A DNA stretch of 39,972 bases. Origin: Prevotella sp. (GTDB lineage Bacteria > Bacteroidota > Bacteroidia > Bacteroidales > Bacteroidaceae). The notes under the pieces were generated by a model that saw only the letters and a list, made by a program, of their open reading frames with translations, had not been told where the DNA came from and did no database searches. How positions within the stretch are numbered: position 1 is the first letter of the stretch; every line of letters begins with the position of its first letter. Below are positions 26,401 to 34,637 of this stretch, in pieces. The position numbers and the translations under genes were made by a program. The stretch lies in NCBI GenBank assembly GCA_017961115.1, contig JAGCXX010000171.1:1-39972 (forward strand), given 5' to 3'.

Positions 26401-29400
26401 TATGAAGGCACGTCGATACCTGTGCAGGGAGCCAATGTTTCCGTCGATGGGCATGACATTTACCTTCCCACAGGCAAATTGCTTGAGACCGACTTCAGCG
26501 GCAAATTCTCATTCATTGTGCTGGGAGGCAAGAGAGACATTGTGGTCAAGATGGACGGCCATCAATTCAAAGACGGAGGCAAATTCACACATGTCTTCAC
26601 CGACAAACTCTCAAGCATCTACTTCTATGACAAGACTTCGGTGAAACTGATTGGCCGCGTGGTGGGAGGCGACACGCAGGGTAACCTGCCTCTTGGACAA
26701 AACCTCTCGACCAACAATCTCGGAAGCGACATCACCATGGTTTTGACACTGGAGGGCGACAACGTATCCAATATCGTGTCCGACAACACCAATCCCACAC
26801 TCGCAGAGCGCGACACCGTGTTTCACAACGGCAAATCAGCAGGCGACTCCAACGACTACATCACAAAGGTGAAGATGTACCGCAAGCGTATCGTCGTGAA
26901 GCCCGATTCCCTCACCGGTGAGTTCACACTCATGCTGCCACCGGTGAAATGGAAGGTGCAGCAAATCTACTGTGAAGGATATGCCTCTCTGTTCCAAGAG
27001 GGAAAGGTAAGCGATATCATCGACCTCACCAACTGTGTGGAACGACAGCAAATGACATATGAGGGAGCATGGACCAACCACGCCGGAGTCACCATCACCA
27101 ATCCCATGGTGGAATACAATGCCATCTACAACCGCATCTACCACAGTCCTGTGGAACTGACCTACTCGCAGATGGGCTACTCGACATTCGACTATTATGG
27201 CGACTTCAGCTACACTGCCACCAACATCGGCGGCGGTACGGATGTGGTGCCATTGGTCTATCAGGTGCCTGATGAGAAGGCAGGCAAGAGCAGTGGCAAA
27301 GTAATGAAGACCAAATACACCTTCGAACATCCTGTATTCACGGTCAACCGCAAATACACTTACAAACTGGCTGCTGTGGAGCGCTATTATTGGAACAACA
27401 ACCACTCGAGCGACACCGTCGACTTGGTGCAGATGAATGGTGGAAAGGTGAGGGTACACAATGGCTTGTACAGCTCCACCCATTTCGAGGATATCGACCT
27501 CGATGACCATGGCGAGGGTTACATGGATCTTGAGGTGGCTCAGGTCAACTACAACCTCACGAAAAAGGATGCGCTCCGCACCGTGACCATGACGCTTGAC
27601 CTCGACGGCAAGACTTATGAGGCAGAGCCGCTCAAGGCTTACATCTTCAATTTATATACCTTTGCTGGAGCAAGCGATGTGCTCAATTCATCAAAGCCCA
27701 CACTCGTCGATATCCTGCGCGACCCACCGGGAGGAGGCAGTTTTGCCACCTTGTCAAAAGGTTCGACACTGAAATACACCTATGCCATGGACTTAAAATG
27801 GTCGGCAGGTGTCTCCATGGACTTCAAGACAGGAACAGGCATGAACAACTACTACGGCTTCGTGATGAGCACTTCGGCTGGCATGTTGGGACCATCCTAT
27901 GGTGTGATACAGGATTCCAAGACAGGATTCCAATACAAGAATGACATCTTGTTCTCCGGCAAAGGGAACAGGGCCTTCGAATACACCATGACCTCCACAG
28001 AGGACATCTCCACCAGTTCGGCTGCCTCCATGGTTGGCGCGCCCGCCGACATCTACATTGGAATGGTGCAGAACAACGTCGTGAAAAAAGGCGTTACCAT
28101 CAGGGCTATCCCCGACAGAATCTTCAAGCAGATGGAAGGACGTCTCCCGGGAGCCATTTTGCCCGACGGCAGCAAGGACAAAGCCGGCACTATGGTTGAG
28201 ATAGCATGTGGAAAGGATGCCAATGACAGCATCTACCATCTCGTGCGCGACGAATCGCTCGTGCTCGGTGCCAACATAGAGTCTACTTTCGTCCACTCGC
28301 AGAATTACATCATCAAGCAACTTCTGCCCGACCTGGTGGAGAAATGCCGGTCGCTCATGTTCATCGGCACACCTGATGAGGCTCAGGCACAAGCCAACGC
28401 CACAGGCAATAACGTGTATCTCTCATTGAGAACTCCCGATGACGAGAACTTCGCGATGATGAACTCATCGTACTATACACTTAAGATGCACCAGTCCGAT
28501 GAACGGAAAGAGGACATGAACTACTGCGTTGTCACACCTAATGGCGACATTGATCCCGTCCAAAAAGATGAGGTGCAGAAATATTGCGGCATCATGTATG
28601 AATGGATCAATATGATTGTCCGGAATGAGGAGGAAAAACTAAATGCTGACGAGCTTGTGCAGAACATCGATGTCGATGGCGGCTCAAAGAACAACTATTC
28701 TGAGAATTTTGAGACTTCTTACTCGACCAGCTCATCGACAATCTGGCCACTCGGAATCAATGCCGACAACTTCCTCTCTGCCACAGGCAATGAAGGAGAG
28801 AATATTGCTAATGCTTTGAGCATATTTGGCAATACTTTCGGAAAGTTTTACATCAATATTCTGCAAAAAGCGATGAAAACCAGCGACATCGAGGCCGATT
28901 GGTTGTCATCTGAAACAGAGGTCAACTTTACGGGCAGCAGCTTCAAGTATCTCTTCTATCCTGTCATGTCCTATGATGTCACGCCCAACAATACGACAAA
29001 GCAGACGTACAACCGCAAGGAGTCATTCTCCATCAGCATGAACAATGCCTCACACCTTAATGTTGATGTTTACCGCGCCAAGTCGGTTGTTGGCTCCACC
29101 AAAAAGAGCAAAGACGTGATGGACGTGTTCACCAGCCAGAACTTCTACGCTCAAGTGGATTACAACAACGATTACCTAAAAAGGCACCTTGACCTGGGCT
29201 CAAATGACACCCCAGTCAGGTTTGCCCGTGGCTTCGTCTACCGCACACGCGGGGGTGCTACCGCACAACCTTGGGAAGATGAGCGCAAGACCGTTTTCTA
29301 CAATTCGGGAACGGTGCTCGACACACGGACAAAGAAGATAGAGAACCCCAAAATCACACTCGACAAGCAGAGTATCAGCGGGGTGCCGTATGGAGAGCCT

Positions 29401-32400
29401 GCACGTTTCAAACTCTATATGACCAACGACAGCGAGGAGCCCAACTCCGTGACCGGTGGCCTCTCCTATTACAATCTCTACCTCAACGACGCATCCAATC
29501 CCAATGGTGCGAAACTGATAATCGACGGAATACCACTTTCAGGCAATCCGCGTGAGATTTATGTTCCGTTCGGCCAGGTGACAGAAAAGACCCTTGAGGT
29601 GTATGCCGGAGAAGAATTCGATTACGAAGGATTGCAACTGAGTTTGATATCCAAGGGTGATTCAAAGACCTTGGACATGGTGAAATTCGACGTTCACTTC
29701 CTGCATACGGCAGGCGCTGTCAACATCTCCACACCAGGCGACAAGTGGGTGATGAACACCGATGCGCCATATCATGAGAAGAGAGGTTATTTCCTGCCTG
29801 TCAAGATTGACGGATTCGACCGCAAGCAGAAGAACTTCGACCATATAGAGTTCCAGTACAAAGAGTCGTCACGCGGTGATGACCATTGGACCAACCTCTG
29901 CTCATACTATGACTCTGACACGCTCATGGCAAAGGCGAGCGGAAACAAGTTGAAGATTCCCGACAACGGATACATCAGCACTGAGTTCTATGGCGAGGGT
30001 ATCGTCATGGAGATGGCTTATGACCTGCGTGCCGTGCTTTTCATACGCAATGGAAACGGCTTCATCACTTCCTCGTCGAAGGTCCTCAGTGGAATCAAAG
30101 ACACCAGGCGACCAAGTCTCTTTGGCACACCTGAACCTTCCGACGGAATACTTGATATCGGGGAGAATGTCATATTCAACTTCTCCGAAGACATCCAGCA
30201 CAACTACCTCGACCAAAAGACCAACTTCGAGGTGAAGGGTGAGGTAAACAACGACAATGTTTCCGAGGCTGTGTCTATTGAGTTCCAAGGCGAAAGCAGC
30301 GTTGAGACGGATGCCATGCGCAATTTCACCGGAAAGGACATCACCATCAGCATGATGGTATTGCCCGAGTCTACCGGCAAGCCCATGCCGCTCTTCTCAC
30401 ACGGGACCGACAACAAGAAACTGCAATTCTGGCTCACCGAAGACTTCAGACTCAAGGCAGTGGTCGACGACCAGAGTTTTGAGACGGAAAAAGCTGTTGA
30501 GTTTGACACGTTCAAACAACTTTCCATGGTCATCCGCCAACCCGAAAAAGAGCAAGATCCATGCACACTTACCCTTTACAGCGGCGGAGTGTCCTATGGT
30601 GAATACGATTTGGCTGTACCTTACACCGGAACAGGCGCGCTCATCTTCGGACGCACCAATGAGAAAAACAGAACCGATGCCAACTGTTCCTTCTACAAAG
30701 GACGCATGATGGAGGCAAGACTCTGGTACCGTGCTCTCACAGGTATACAGATAGGCACCGTCTATGGCAACAAACGCCTCACAGGATATGAACTGGGGCT
30801 TGTGGACTATTACCCGATGAACGAGGGTGAGGGCGACCATGCTGTCGACAAGGCACAGGGAGCACATGCGCGGCTTTTCGATGCCTCATGGGTACAGCCA
30901 CGGGGTATGTCGCTGCACCTCGACAAGGAGGACAAAGGCATGGCGCTCAGCCAGGATGCCTTCAACCGTACCGATGACGAGGACTACACCCTCATGTTCT
31001 GGTTCAAGACAAACAGCGAAGGACGTGGCGCGCTCATCAGCAACGGTTCCGGTCAAGCTTCCGATATCGATGCCCGCAACCAATTCTTCATCGGTTTCGA
31101 GGCCGAGCGCCTCTACTACCGCTCCAATGGCATGGAGATAGAAATCACCGGCGACTACAGCGACAACAAGTGGCATCATTACGCCATGACGGTGAACCGC
31201 TCAAGCAATATAGGCAACATCTATATGGACCGCGAACTTAAGGCCACCTTCTCCGTGGATAACCTCGGAGGTGTATCTGGCGGTTATCCCATGCTTGGGG
31301 CTACGCTCCACAAGACTGTCGACGGCAACGTTGTGGAAGATACCCAAAACTGGTTCAAGGGCAACATCGACGAGATCTGTGTCTTTGAGCAGGCGCTGCC
31401 GCTCTCGCTCATCAAGAGTTATAGCCTCAAGAGTCCTTACGGTGATGAGGCAGGCCTCCTGACATACATGGGATTCAGCCGTCAGGAAAGACAGCAGAAC
31501 AACAACCTCGAATTTGTTCCCTACGTCTATAGCCAGCGCATCTACAAAGATGACCAAGGCAATATGAGATACGAACTCGACCCGTTGACAAAACAGCCCA
31601 CCAACACGCCGGTGCGCGACTTCATCTTTGATGAATCCTCAGTGAAGCCCCAGGACGTGATGGCACATATCGACCAGACGGAAGGCGCTCCTGTGAAGCC
31701 TTATGAGGAACTGAAGAATCTCAACTTCAGTTTCGTGGGACGCGACAACCAACTGCTCGTGAACATCGATGAGCCAACGGAGTATATCAACAAGCGCAAC
31801 ATCTATGTCACAGTAAGAGACATTCCCGACATGAACGGCAACGCCATGGCTTCTCCAGCCACCATCAGTTGCTTCATCGACCGCAACCCGCTGCGATGGA
31901 AGGAGAAGACCCAGAAGTATGTCATTCCTTACGGAGAAGGACAGGTCTTCGACGTGCTGATCAAGAATGTCAGCGGAAGCGCCCATACCTATGAGGTGAC
32001 CAATACGCCGAGGTGGCTGACCGTCTCGCCGATGACCAACACCATATCTGCCAAAGACGAGACCCTGCTGCAGTTCAGCGTCAACAAGAACCTCAATGTG
32101 GGCACATACGACGAAATCATCTACCTCACTGATGAGAACGGCCTCTCGGAGCCGATGTCACTAAGCGTCACCATCTATGGAGAGGCTCCCGACTGGGAGG
32201 CCAGCAGAGATTTGCGCCAGTACACGATGAACATTGTGGGACGTGTCGTGATGGGAAGCCACGACAACAATCAGTTGGTCACCGACTCACGTGACGTTGT
32301 TGGTGCGTTCGACCGCAAGGGCATATGCCATGGCGTGGCCAACATCTCCTATGATGAGCAGACCGGCAGCAGCATGCTTTACCTCACGGTATACAACAAC

Positions 32401-33558
32401 TCGACCCAAATCGATGAGCTCTACTTCAAACTATGGCACTATGCCACCGGCAAGGAGATGATTCTCACCAACTACGACAATATCTCATTCGTTCCATCCA
32501 AGCTCTACGGCTCCAAGAACTCGCCTTGCATATTCTATGCTGACAATCAGTATGTGCAGACGCTTCACTTGGAGAAGGGCTGGAACTGGGTGTCGTTCAA
32601 TGTCTATTCCGAAAGTTTCAAAGACCTCAACCGGCTTCTCGACGGCTTCGACTGGCAGAATGGTGACATCCTCACCGACAACACCAACAATATGACGCTG
32701 GTCTACTCCGACAACCACTGGACGCTCTCCGAGAAGATTGAGAATCTCTCCATCAACCCCAGGAACTTCTATGCCGTGAGGGTCAGCAAAGACATCACCG
32801 TGCAACTGGCAGGATATACTGTCAAGGACAAGAGCGACCGCACCATAAAAATCAATCCGGAATGGAACAGCATAGGATACACTCCAATGGTCAACCTGCC
32901 CGTGGAAACGGCTCTTGCCGGTTACTTCCCGTATGCCAAGGATGGCGACATCATCAAGAGTCACGATGAGTTTGCTGTCTTCAACGAATACGGCGGAAGC
33001 GGACACTGGGAAGGCAGTTTGCAGTACATGAAACCCGGAGAAGGATACATGCTTTACCACAACAGTACCGACAAGGTGACGTTTGAATATCCGTTCTACG
33101 AACCGGGAAGCATGTTTATCGATGCCAACTATGCCCCACCATCTCCCAACATGCACCTGTCTATGGCGAACACCATGTCGCTCACAGCAACTGCTGTAGG
33201 GGTGACACTGGAGCCTGGCGACAAACTGCTCGCATTTGCAGATGGCGATTTGCGTGGTGAAGCCACAGTGGAGTCCGACAGCATCTTCTACCTCAGCATC
33301 GGTGGCGACCACCAGCAAGGCATCTCATTCGCCATCGAGCGCGAAGGTGAGATTGTAGCCACTACACCGGAGGTAATCACCTATACCACCAATACCGTGA
33401 TGGGTAGGAAAGACACACCTACACGCATCGATTTCACTCAGACTGAAGCCAAGCCACAGCAAGGATGGTATACCCTCGAGGGTGTCAAACTGCCAAGCCG
33501 TCCGACAAAGAAAGGTGTCTATATCTTCAACGGCAAGAAGATTGTGATAGAAAACTGA
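23401..33558 (+). CDS. Giant multidomain exported protein (3385 aa) with Fn3, LamG and C-terminal tail
   Basis: A hydrophobic segment at about 22-36 with possible cleavage after ASA (residue 39) serves as signal peptide; M9 and M15 are alternative starts. In order I see: two Fn3-like domains (about 300-420 and 810-895), a GLUG-like module between them (about 525-670, PFVGIFNGNGHTI), carboxypeptidase-regulatory-like beta domains (about 900-1080, TDFSGKFSF), a long part of no recognised family (about 1100-2230), an Ig-like part (about 2235), two LamG-type lectin-fold domains (about 2290-2465 and 2500-2680, WHHYAMTVNR and FKGNIDEICVFE), an Ig-like domain (about 2840-2925), a repeated VGAF/LLAF module (about 2940-3040 and 3250-3340) flanking a GWNWVSFNV domain, and the tail GVYIFNGKKIVIEN. 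It is probably a surface or released adhesion or glycan-binding protein. Twenty bases separate it from a lipoprotein gene. Confidence 0.88.
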   Translation: MNRKIDSIMIKDNSMECYRWGTGLMLFIMSMLMPQMASATDVDDASNYKVTPMGIREISIACPIVDQDGADCWVVDGNLIVSVDGGPKITVLHWSCYDNNDSGTMRTYVKTDANGEVYITNVSNSKPVLLTKGVQTLQKVEQGSKSYLYSLKAKWNIPDDYFGKELKFTWDVKRDGNARYKEKVSGLPDFEWSVPDSPPVLDVMVSEPLILPDNAGKILVPWMLGSNDIQKAEAYYYDVNNQEVRMPVDIKNGSNMVSLDATSPHRGFYIETDYKDTYGSLIKNVRNQPVDIKMIHAPLNFKGSLTNDSLLSIILTWNIFAQNDDDLLESDLFEIQRSLNGKDGNYTTIGVEMLDLSKRNYSFKDSTLIPSLTADMFNEDGSVKDIYYRIRRACTDMWGWYPENNTVAAFSIKPNIPSLFMVKKAWIEKDSQNEYAVTAAWDYNTYLDEEDWFHHQFVWDDRAQMKLKVKMCNRKGEIVDTQEYILTKDEIYAKKKKLTFSRPCVNYYVEITVDRGTSPIGTGIRGITINSKNEWDDLVQEIRQNSLNALKYYVQLNADFEIPQTNNEDFLMGTKNRPFVGIFNGNGHTIKANGNPIFNYAKNAKICNLNVVQEGRSNYHYDNLACMVNDADNVVVSNSTVTADLDRFKKIAGFVFKAKDVTINNCLSTLKWRRDTDNDSFAGFIYNSISGNTIVNSYFCSDNLDSKFGKDFYYDGACTLVNCWYPRSIKEYTFTDGQGKEYWREDPDNPPLTEILGDQWESADNVPGDLPFKLSKVWPVVAPIDTETNTLVTSAMGSTFYYESSGKVDKPITAITLQSSVVIQWSVSDGAVDYFEVMRREQGKQEWSVIATDLTELSYEDKKVSPLKKYEYKVRSAVNCEGTSYHYSDSVAGFCKETCLIEGYVRFSDGTGISNITLSVTGPNGIHVGDYLTDEKGKFVIDNLSYYGNSSVTYKVGVVSEDDLKLELSEYQVTFNDTINHRVLKDFIVTSGYRFTGFVMYEGTSIPVQGANVSVDGHDIYLPTGKLLETDFSGKFSFIVLGGKRDIVVKMDGHQFKDGGKFTHVFTDKLSSIYFYDKTSVKLIGRVVGGDTQGNLPLGQNLSTNNLGSDITMVLTLEGDNVSNIVSDNTNPTLAERDTVFHNGKSAGDSNDYITKVKMYRKRIVVKPDSLTGEFTLMLPPVKWKVQQIYCEGYASLFQEGKVSDIIDLTNCVERQQMTYEGAWTNHAGVTITNPMVEYNAIYNRIYHSPVELTYSQMGYSTFDYYGDFSYTATNIGGGTDVVPLVYQVPDEKAGKSSGKVMKTKYTFEHPVFTVNRKYTYKLAAVERYYWNNNHSSDTVDLVQMNGGKVRVHNGLYSSTHFEDIDLDDHGEGYMDLEVAQVNYNLTKKDALRTVTMTLDLDGKTYEAEPLKAYIFNLYTFAGASDVLNSSKPTLVDILRDPPGGGSFATLSKGSTLKYTYAMDLKWSAGVSMDFKTGTGMNNYYGFVMSTSAGMLGPSYGVIQDSKTGFQYKNDILFSGKGNRAFEYTMTSTEDISTSSAASMVGAPADIYIGMVQNNVVKKGVTIRAIPDRIFKQMEGRLPGAILPDGSKDKAGTMVEIACGKDANDSIYHLVRDESLVLGANIESTFVHSQNYIIKQLLPDLVEKCRSLMFIGTPDEAQAQANATGNNVYLSLRTPDDENFAMMNSSYYTLKMHQSDERKEDMNYCVVTPNGDIDPVQKDEVQKYCGIMYEWINMIVRNEEEKLNADELVQNIDVDGGSKNNYSENFETSYSTSSSTIWPLGINADNFLSATGNEGENIANALSIFGNTFGKFYINILQKAMKTSDIEADWLSSETEVNFTGSSFKYLFYPVMSYDVTPNNTTKQTYNRKESFSISMNNASHLNVDVYRAKSVVGSTKKSKDVMDVFTSQNFYAQVDYNNDYLKRHLDLGSNDTPVRFARGFVYRTRGGATAQPWEDERKTVFYNSGTVLDTRTKKIENPKITLDKQSISGVPYGEPARFKLYMTNDSEEPNSVTGGLSYYNLYLNDASNPNGAKLIIDGIPLSGNPREIYVPFGQVTEKTLEVYAGEEFDYEGLQLSLISKGDSKTLDMVKFDVHFLHTAGAVNISTPGDKWVMNTDAPYHEKRGYFLPVKIDGFDRKQKNFDHIEFQYKESSRGDDHWTNLCSYYDSDTLMAKASGNKLKIPDNGYISTEFYGEGIVMEMAYDLRAVLFIRNGNGFITSSSKVLSGIKDTRRPSLFGTPEPSDGILDIGENVIFNFSEDIQHNYLDQKTNFEVKGEVNNDNVSEAVSIEFQGESSVETDAMRNFTGKDITISMMVLPESTGKPMPLFSHGTDNKKLQFWLTEDFRLKAVVDDQSFETEKAVEFDTFKQLSMVIRQPEKEQDPCTLTLYSGGVSYGEYDLAVPYTGTGALIFGRTNEKNRTDANCSFYKGRMMEARLWYRALTGIQIGTVYGNKRLTGYELGLVDYYPMNEGEGDHAVDKAQGAHARLFDASWVQPRGMSLHLDKEDKGMALSQDAFNRTDDEDYTLMFWFKTNSEGRGALISNGSGQASDIDARNQFFIGFEAERLYYRSNGMEIEITGDYSDNKWHHYAMTVNRSSNIGNIYMDRELKATFSVDNLGGVSGGYPMLGATLHKTVDGNVVEDTQNWFKGNIDEICVFEQALPLSLIKSYSLKSPYGDEAGLLTYMGFSRQERQQNNNLEFVPYVYSQRIYKDDQGNMRYELDPLTKQPTNTPVRDFIFDESSVKPQDVMAHIDQTEGAPVKPYEELKNLNFSFVGRDNQLLVNIDEPTEYINKRNIYVTVRDIPDMNGNAMASPATISCFIDRNPLRWKEKTQKYVIPYGEGQVFDVLIKNVSGSAHTYEVTNTPRWLTVSPMTNTISAKDETLLQFSVNKNLNVGTYDEIIYLTDENGLSEPMSLSVTIYGEAPDWEASRDLRQYTMNIVGRVVMGSHDNNQLVTDSRDVVGAFDRKGICHGVANISYDEQTGSSMLYLTVYNNSTQIDELYFKLWHYATGKEMILTNYDNISFVPSKLYGSKNSPCIFYADNQYVQTLHLEKGWNWVSFNVYSESFKDLNRLLDGFDWQNGDILTDNTNNMTLVYSDNHWTLSEKIENLSINPRNFYAVRVSKDITVQLAGYTVKDKSDRTIKINPEWNSIGYTPMVNLPVETALAGYFPYAKDGDIIKSHDEFAVFNEYGGSGHWEGSLQYMKPGEGYMLYHNSTDKVTFEYPFYEPGSMFIDANYAPPSPNMHLSMANTMSLTATAVGVTLEPGDKLLAFADGDLRGEATVESDSIFYLSIGGDHQQGISFAIEREGEIVATTPEVITYTTNTVMGRKDTPTRIDFTQTEAKPQQGWYTLEGVKLPSRPTKKGVYIFNGKKIVIEN

Positions 33559-33578
33559 CGATTCGCACTCAATGAAAG

Positions 33579-34418
33579 ATGAGAAATATGAAAAAGAACG
33601 ATCTATTCGGTTTGATGATGCTCGCAGCCCTCACACTCATGTGGGGCTGCAGCTCATCCGATGACAACAATGATGATGATGTCACCCCTGCACAGACGGC
33701 CCTGAGATGGACCAAGACCCAGGGAGCACCCAACTGGGAAATCGACTGGTCGGGCAATGACAGTCCTCCTCAATGGACGGCACCCTCACCAGAAAAGTAT
33801 GAGACATGGATGATACTGATGGTCACCTTGCAGCCAGAACTGGTACCCTACTGTACGGACGATGACTTGATGGCAGCATTCATCGACAATGAGTTGAGAG
33901 CTTTGACTGGTCCTGGAGTAAAAGTGGGAACTAACACGAAAAAAGTCTCGTTCATCCTGAAAATAATGGGCAATGAGACAGCTGATGTGAAAGTGAACAT
34001 GACCCTGAAATATTATTGCAGCAAACTGAAGCAGACGTTCACCATCACTGGCAATGAACTGTTCTTGCCAGAGCAGGTGTATGGCGTGGATCAGGACTAT
34101 ATACCCAACCTGTTGAAAGGATGCCCCAGATACCCTGTACAAATGCAACTCTCATTGCTTTTCCCGCAGCCGATGCCCAAGGAACTGCAGCCCAATGCTG
34201 CTGATATCATAGCCGTCATGGTGGGTAGTGATTGCAGGGCCATGACCACAGTAGGAGAAAATCTGCTCGCCAGTCCTGTGAACCTTATGGTGAGTGCAAA
34301 ACAGGAAGGTGAGAAAGGCACCATCTACTATTTCAGCGCACGTGAGAATACAGTTTGGAACACTGGAGTGACAGTGGACATCACATCAGCAGCTCAACAC
34401 CTGATGATGAAATACTGA
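33579..34418 (+). CDS. Surface lipoprotein made of two copies of the module also found in the giant protein
   Basis: This 279-aa protein has a lipoprotein signal peptide with lipidation at C24 (MWGC) followed by SSSDDNNDDD, an acidic stretch that in Bacteroidetes sends lipoproteins to the cell surface. ATG at 33588 is an equally good start. After a Trp-rich linker come two related segments: residues 72-185 with DDLMAAFIDNELRAL (95-109), and 186-270 with AADIIAVMVGSDCRAM (207-222). Both resemble the modules at about 2940-3040 and 3250-3340 of the upstream giant. The 20-base gap and the terminator behind it make the two genes one transcription unit, so the lipoprotein may anchor or assemble with the giant. 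No known function. Confidence 0.88.
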   Translation: MRNMKKNDLFGLMMLAALTLMWGCSSSDDNNDDDVTPAQTALRWTKTQGAPNWEIDWSGNDSPPQWTAPSPEKYETWMILMVTLQPELVPYCTDDDLMAAFIDNELRALTGPGVKVGTNTKKVSFILKIMGNETADVKVNMTLKYYCSKLKQTFTITGNELFLPEQVYGVDQDYIPNLLKGCPRYPVQMQLSLLFPQPMPKELQPNAADIIAVMVGSDCRAMTTVGENLLASPVNLMVSAKQEGEKGTIYYFSARENTVWNTGVTVDITSAAQHLMMKY

Positions 34419-34458
34419 CTCTACTTCCACAAGTTGAGGGATAACACCCAACATTTAG

Positions 34459-34496
34459 GATGTGCCTGAAGCCGAAACTTCAGGCACATCTTTTCT
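34459..34496 (+). terminator. Strong rho-independent terminator
   Basis: GATGTGCCTGAAG (34459-34471) and CTTCAGGCACATC (34478-34490) form a perfect 13-bp stem around the six-base loop CCGAAA, followed by TTTTCT. It lies 41 bases after the lipoprotein stop and ends the giant/lipoprotein transcript. Confidence 0.92.
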
Positions 34497-34597
34497 GCTG
34501 ATATAGATGTATAGAGCTTATTCAACCATCATTTGTCAAAATTGCTCTTTTTTTGATTTTTCCGACGTTATTTTTCCAAAGTTACAAGTTTTTTTAT

Positions 34598-34605
34598 TAT
34601 CTTTG
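34598..34605 (+). promoter_or_regulatory. -7 box TATCTTTG before the 1503-aa protein
   Basis: TATCTTTG followed by CA is identical to the box at 10133 and again lies about 40 bases before the start codon (34638). The upstream region is T-rich; CATTTGTC is at 34530-34537. A -33 element is not clear. Confidence 0.65.
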
Positions 34606-34637
34606 CATTCTCTACTACTCAAGAACTATCATTTAAC

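Noticed and set aside
32485-33318. Minus-strand frame (277 aa) opposite the giant gene
   Set aside because: Lies wholly within the domains of the giant protein and shows no start signal or family pattern.
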